DNA from: Candidatus Mesolinea sp. UBA5823
Lineage (GTDB): Bacteria; Chloroflexota; Anaerolineae; Anaerolineales; Anaerolineaceae
NCBI GenBank assembly: GCA_002417685.1
Contig: DICP01000118.1
Location: 22,721 to 28,817 of the forward strand
DNA length: 6,097 nt
Direction: 5' to 3'
Made by a program: the position numbers and the translations under genes. Below, one piece after another: positions 5,069 through 6,097 of the stretch. The notes under the pieces are model-generated. The model searched no databases. It saw only the letters and a list, made by a program, of their open reading frames with translations, and was not told the origin of the DNA. The stretch's first letter is position 1; each line of letters begins with the position of its first letter.

Positions 5069-5914
5069 ATGATCCAAATTATTGCCGATACCACGTGCGG
5101 AATCCCTGTGGAGAAATTGAAAGCCCAAGGAATATATGTGCTGCCTCAAATCATTATTTTTGGGGAGACAACCTATCACGATGACTACGAGCTCGATACG
5201 CAAACTTTTATGGAAAAGCTCTTAGCTTCCAAAGAACTTCCAAAAACTGCTGCCCCGCCCCCAACACTCTACGCACCGATTTACGAAAGCATCCTTTCAG
5301 CAGGGGACATTGCTTTAGTGATTGCGCCTTCCCAAAAGTTGAGCGGGACTTTCCGCAGTGCCAGTGTCGCTGCCGAGGAGTTTCATTCGGAAGACATTCA
5401 CATTATTGATACCAAGAGTATTGCCGGTGGACTAGGCTCGATGGTGCTCCAAGCGAAACAATGGGCAGATGAGGGCATGGATATCCATAGCTTACTGCGG
5501 AACTTGGAATCTATGATGGCACGCGAACGGGTTTACTTTATGGTTGATACTTTAGATTACTTATATAAAGGCGGTCGTATCGGTGGGGCTTCACGCCTGA
5601 TAGGCAGCATGCTGCAGATCAAGCCAATCCTTACCTTCGTTGATGGCCAAATTGAACCTTTTGATAAAGTGCGTACCGCACACCAGGCGCTTGCGAATAT
5701 TGTGGAAATGGTTATCGAAATCTGTAAAGGTAACCCGGATGCACATTTAACTATCAGTCACGGCGGCGCAGAACCCCAAGCTAAACTTTTGGCTGCCGAG
5801 CTGCAGGACAAATTAGACCTTCCAGATATCCCTATCTTGACCTGCCCACCAGCCATTGTGGTGCATGCCGGTCCAGGTGTCATCTCCACGAGCTGCTTTG
5901 TAAAACCTAACTAA
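5069..5914 (+). CDS. DegV family fatty-acid-binding protein (FakB-like)
   Basis: The 281-residue product has normal length and full DegV layout. Motifs in order are IADTTCGIP (5-13), the KTAAPPPTLY loop (59-68), IAPSQKLSGTFRSA (85-98), IIDTKSIAGGLG (112-123), VYFMVDTLDYLYKGGRIGGA (155-174), ILTFVDGQIEPFDKVRT (187-203) and VVHAGPGVISTSCF (264-277). DegV proteins are cytoplasmic and bind one long-chain fatty acid. FakB members present it to the kinase FakA, which makes acyl-phosphate for phospholipid synthesis. Likely carboxylate-contacting residues Thr60, Ser92 and His266 are present; the usual TSQPS-type loop is changed to TAAPPP, losing its serine. No fakA gene is visible nearby, so the FakB role is inference. 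A strong AAGGAG site (5059-5064) is 4 bases before the ATG. The gene stands alone between its own candidate promoter and a strong terminator. Confidence 0.95.
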   Translation: MIQIIADTTCGIPVEKLKAQGIYVLPQIIIFGETTYHDDYELDTQTFMEKLLASKELPKTAAPPPTLYAPIYESILSAGDIALVIAPSQKLSGTFRSASVAAEEFHSEDIHIIDTKSIAGGLGSMVLQAKQWADEGMDIHSLLRNLESMMARERVYFMVDTLDYLYKGGRIGGASRLIGSMLQIKPILTFVDGQIEPFDKVRTAHQALANIVEMVIEICKGNPDAHLTISHGGAEPQAKLLAAELQDKLDLPDIPILTCPPAIVVHAGPGVISTSCFVKPN

Positions 5915-5917
5915 GCG

Positions 5918-5958
5918 AAAAAAAAGCCAGTGCTCCGCTGTTCGCACTGGCTTTTTTT
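5918..5958. terminator. Symmetric Rho-independent terminator between degV and radC
   Basis: Stem arms GCCAGTGC (5926-5933) and GCACTGGC (5944-5951) pair perfectly around a 10-base loop. They are flanked by eight As on the left (5918-5925) and seven Ts on the right (5952-5958). On the plus strand this is a textbook terminator 3 bases after the degV stop. On the minus strand the A tract becomes a U tract, so the same hairpin can end radC transcripts arriving from the right. Confidence 0.93.
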
Positions 5959-5983
5959 ATTATTTGTTGAAAAGAAGATTTAA

Positions 5984-6097
5984 TCAAGCCCATAAGCTTG
6001 GGTGGTTCTTCTTAATTGAGGTGTAATCCCTTTGACCTACGATAATGTGGTCGAGGAGGTGTACATCGAGCAGCTTACCTGCCTCCACAACAGCGCG
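5984..6097 (-). CDS. radC: RadC-family JAB/MPN-domain protein, C-terminal end (cut by window edge)
   Basis: From the right edge the minus strand is open for 37 codons to a TGA at 5986-5984. The peptide reads RAVVEAGKLLDVHLLDHIIV and continues GQRDYTSIKKNHPSLWA. The stretch VEAGKLL.V.LLDHIIVG followed by a short Y.S.. tail is the highly conserved C-terminus of RadC (JAMM/MPN+ fold, DUF2466). The zinc ligands of the JAMM motif (HxH...SxxD) lie upstream, beyond the window, so activity cannot be judged. RadC was once tied to DNA repair; its present role is unsettled, and some homologues are linked to mobile elements or natural transformation. The gene converges on degV, sharing the terminator at 5918-5958. 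Confidence 0.88.
   Translation of the reverse strand, partial: RAVVEAGKLLDVHLLDHIIVGQRDYTSIKKNHPSLWA

Noticed and set aside
1..6097. Defence island, CRISPR array, transposon, tRNA or tmRNA.
   Set aside because: I saw no regularly spaced repeats, transposase or integrase frames, cloverleaf-like sequence or tmRNA segment; all the space is filled by ordinary chromosomal genes and short gaps.

Overview
The window looks like a chromosomal stretch from a bacterium, most plausibly Chloroflexota of the Anaerolineae type. That placement is an inference from protein style: a Tat-exported YkuD L,D-transpeptidase, an SH3b protein with a Pro/Thr-rich stalk between two hydrophobic ends, a zinc-ribbon protein of unknown function, and a large DUF2085 membrane protein. 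No rRNA or other marker gene is present to prove it. Both edges cut through genes. Gene density is high, no gap between genes exceeds about 125 bases, and I see no mobile element, CRISPR array, tRNA or rRNA.

The left two thirds (1-4293) is a co-directional minus-strand block. In transcription order it encodes an SH3b envelope protein (4293-3661), SmpB for trans-translation (3562-3125), a Tat-exported L,D-transpeptidase (3029-1944), a membrane protein joining a cysteine-less glutaredoxin-like domain to DUF2085 (1894-884), the purine nucleoside phosphorylase / laccase-domain protein PgeF (887-102), and the start of a YggS-type PLP-binding protein (105 to the left edge). The last three are tightly packed: DUF2085/pgeF and pgeF/yggS each share a 4-base ATGA stop-start overlap, so translational coupling is likely. 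The yggS fragment is only 35 codons and is called from its N-terminal pattern plus the classic YlmD-YlmE adjacency.

The right third is transcribed rightward. A 63-base divergent region (4294-4356) separates the SH3b gene from a zinc-ribbon gene (4357-4944). It contains the perfect palindrome ATTATAAT, which reads as a consensus -10 element on both strands. A 124-base gap with an 8+8-base inverted repeat around a candidate promoter leads to a DegV/FakB-type fatty-acid-binding protein (5069-5914). A strong symmetric Rho-independent terminator (5918-5958) then separates degV from the convergent 3' end of radC (minus strand, 5984 to the right edge).

Functionally the minus-strand block mixes envelope work (SH3b, L,D-transpeptidase, DUF2085), ribosome rescue (SmpB), and nucleoside and PLP housekeeping (PgeF, YggS). 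I found no convincing new defence or mobile system. The most interesting points are the fused, cysteine-less thioredoxin-fold domain on DUF2085, the shared palindromic -10, a possibly leaderless smpB, and a CxxC made with the catalytic cysteine of the L,D-transpeptidase.
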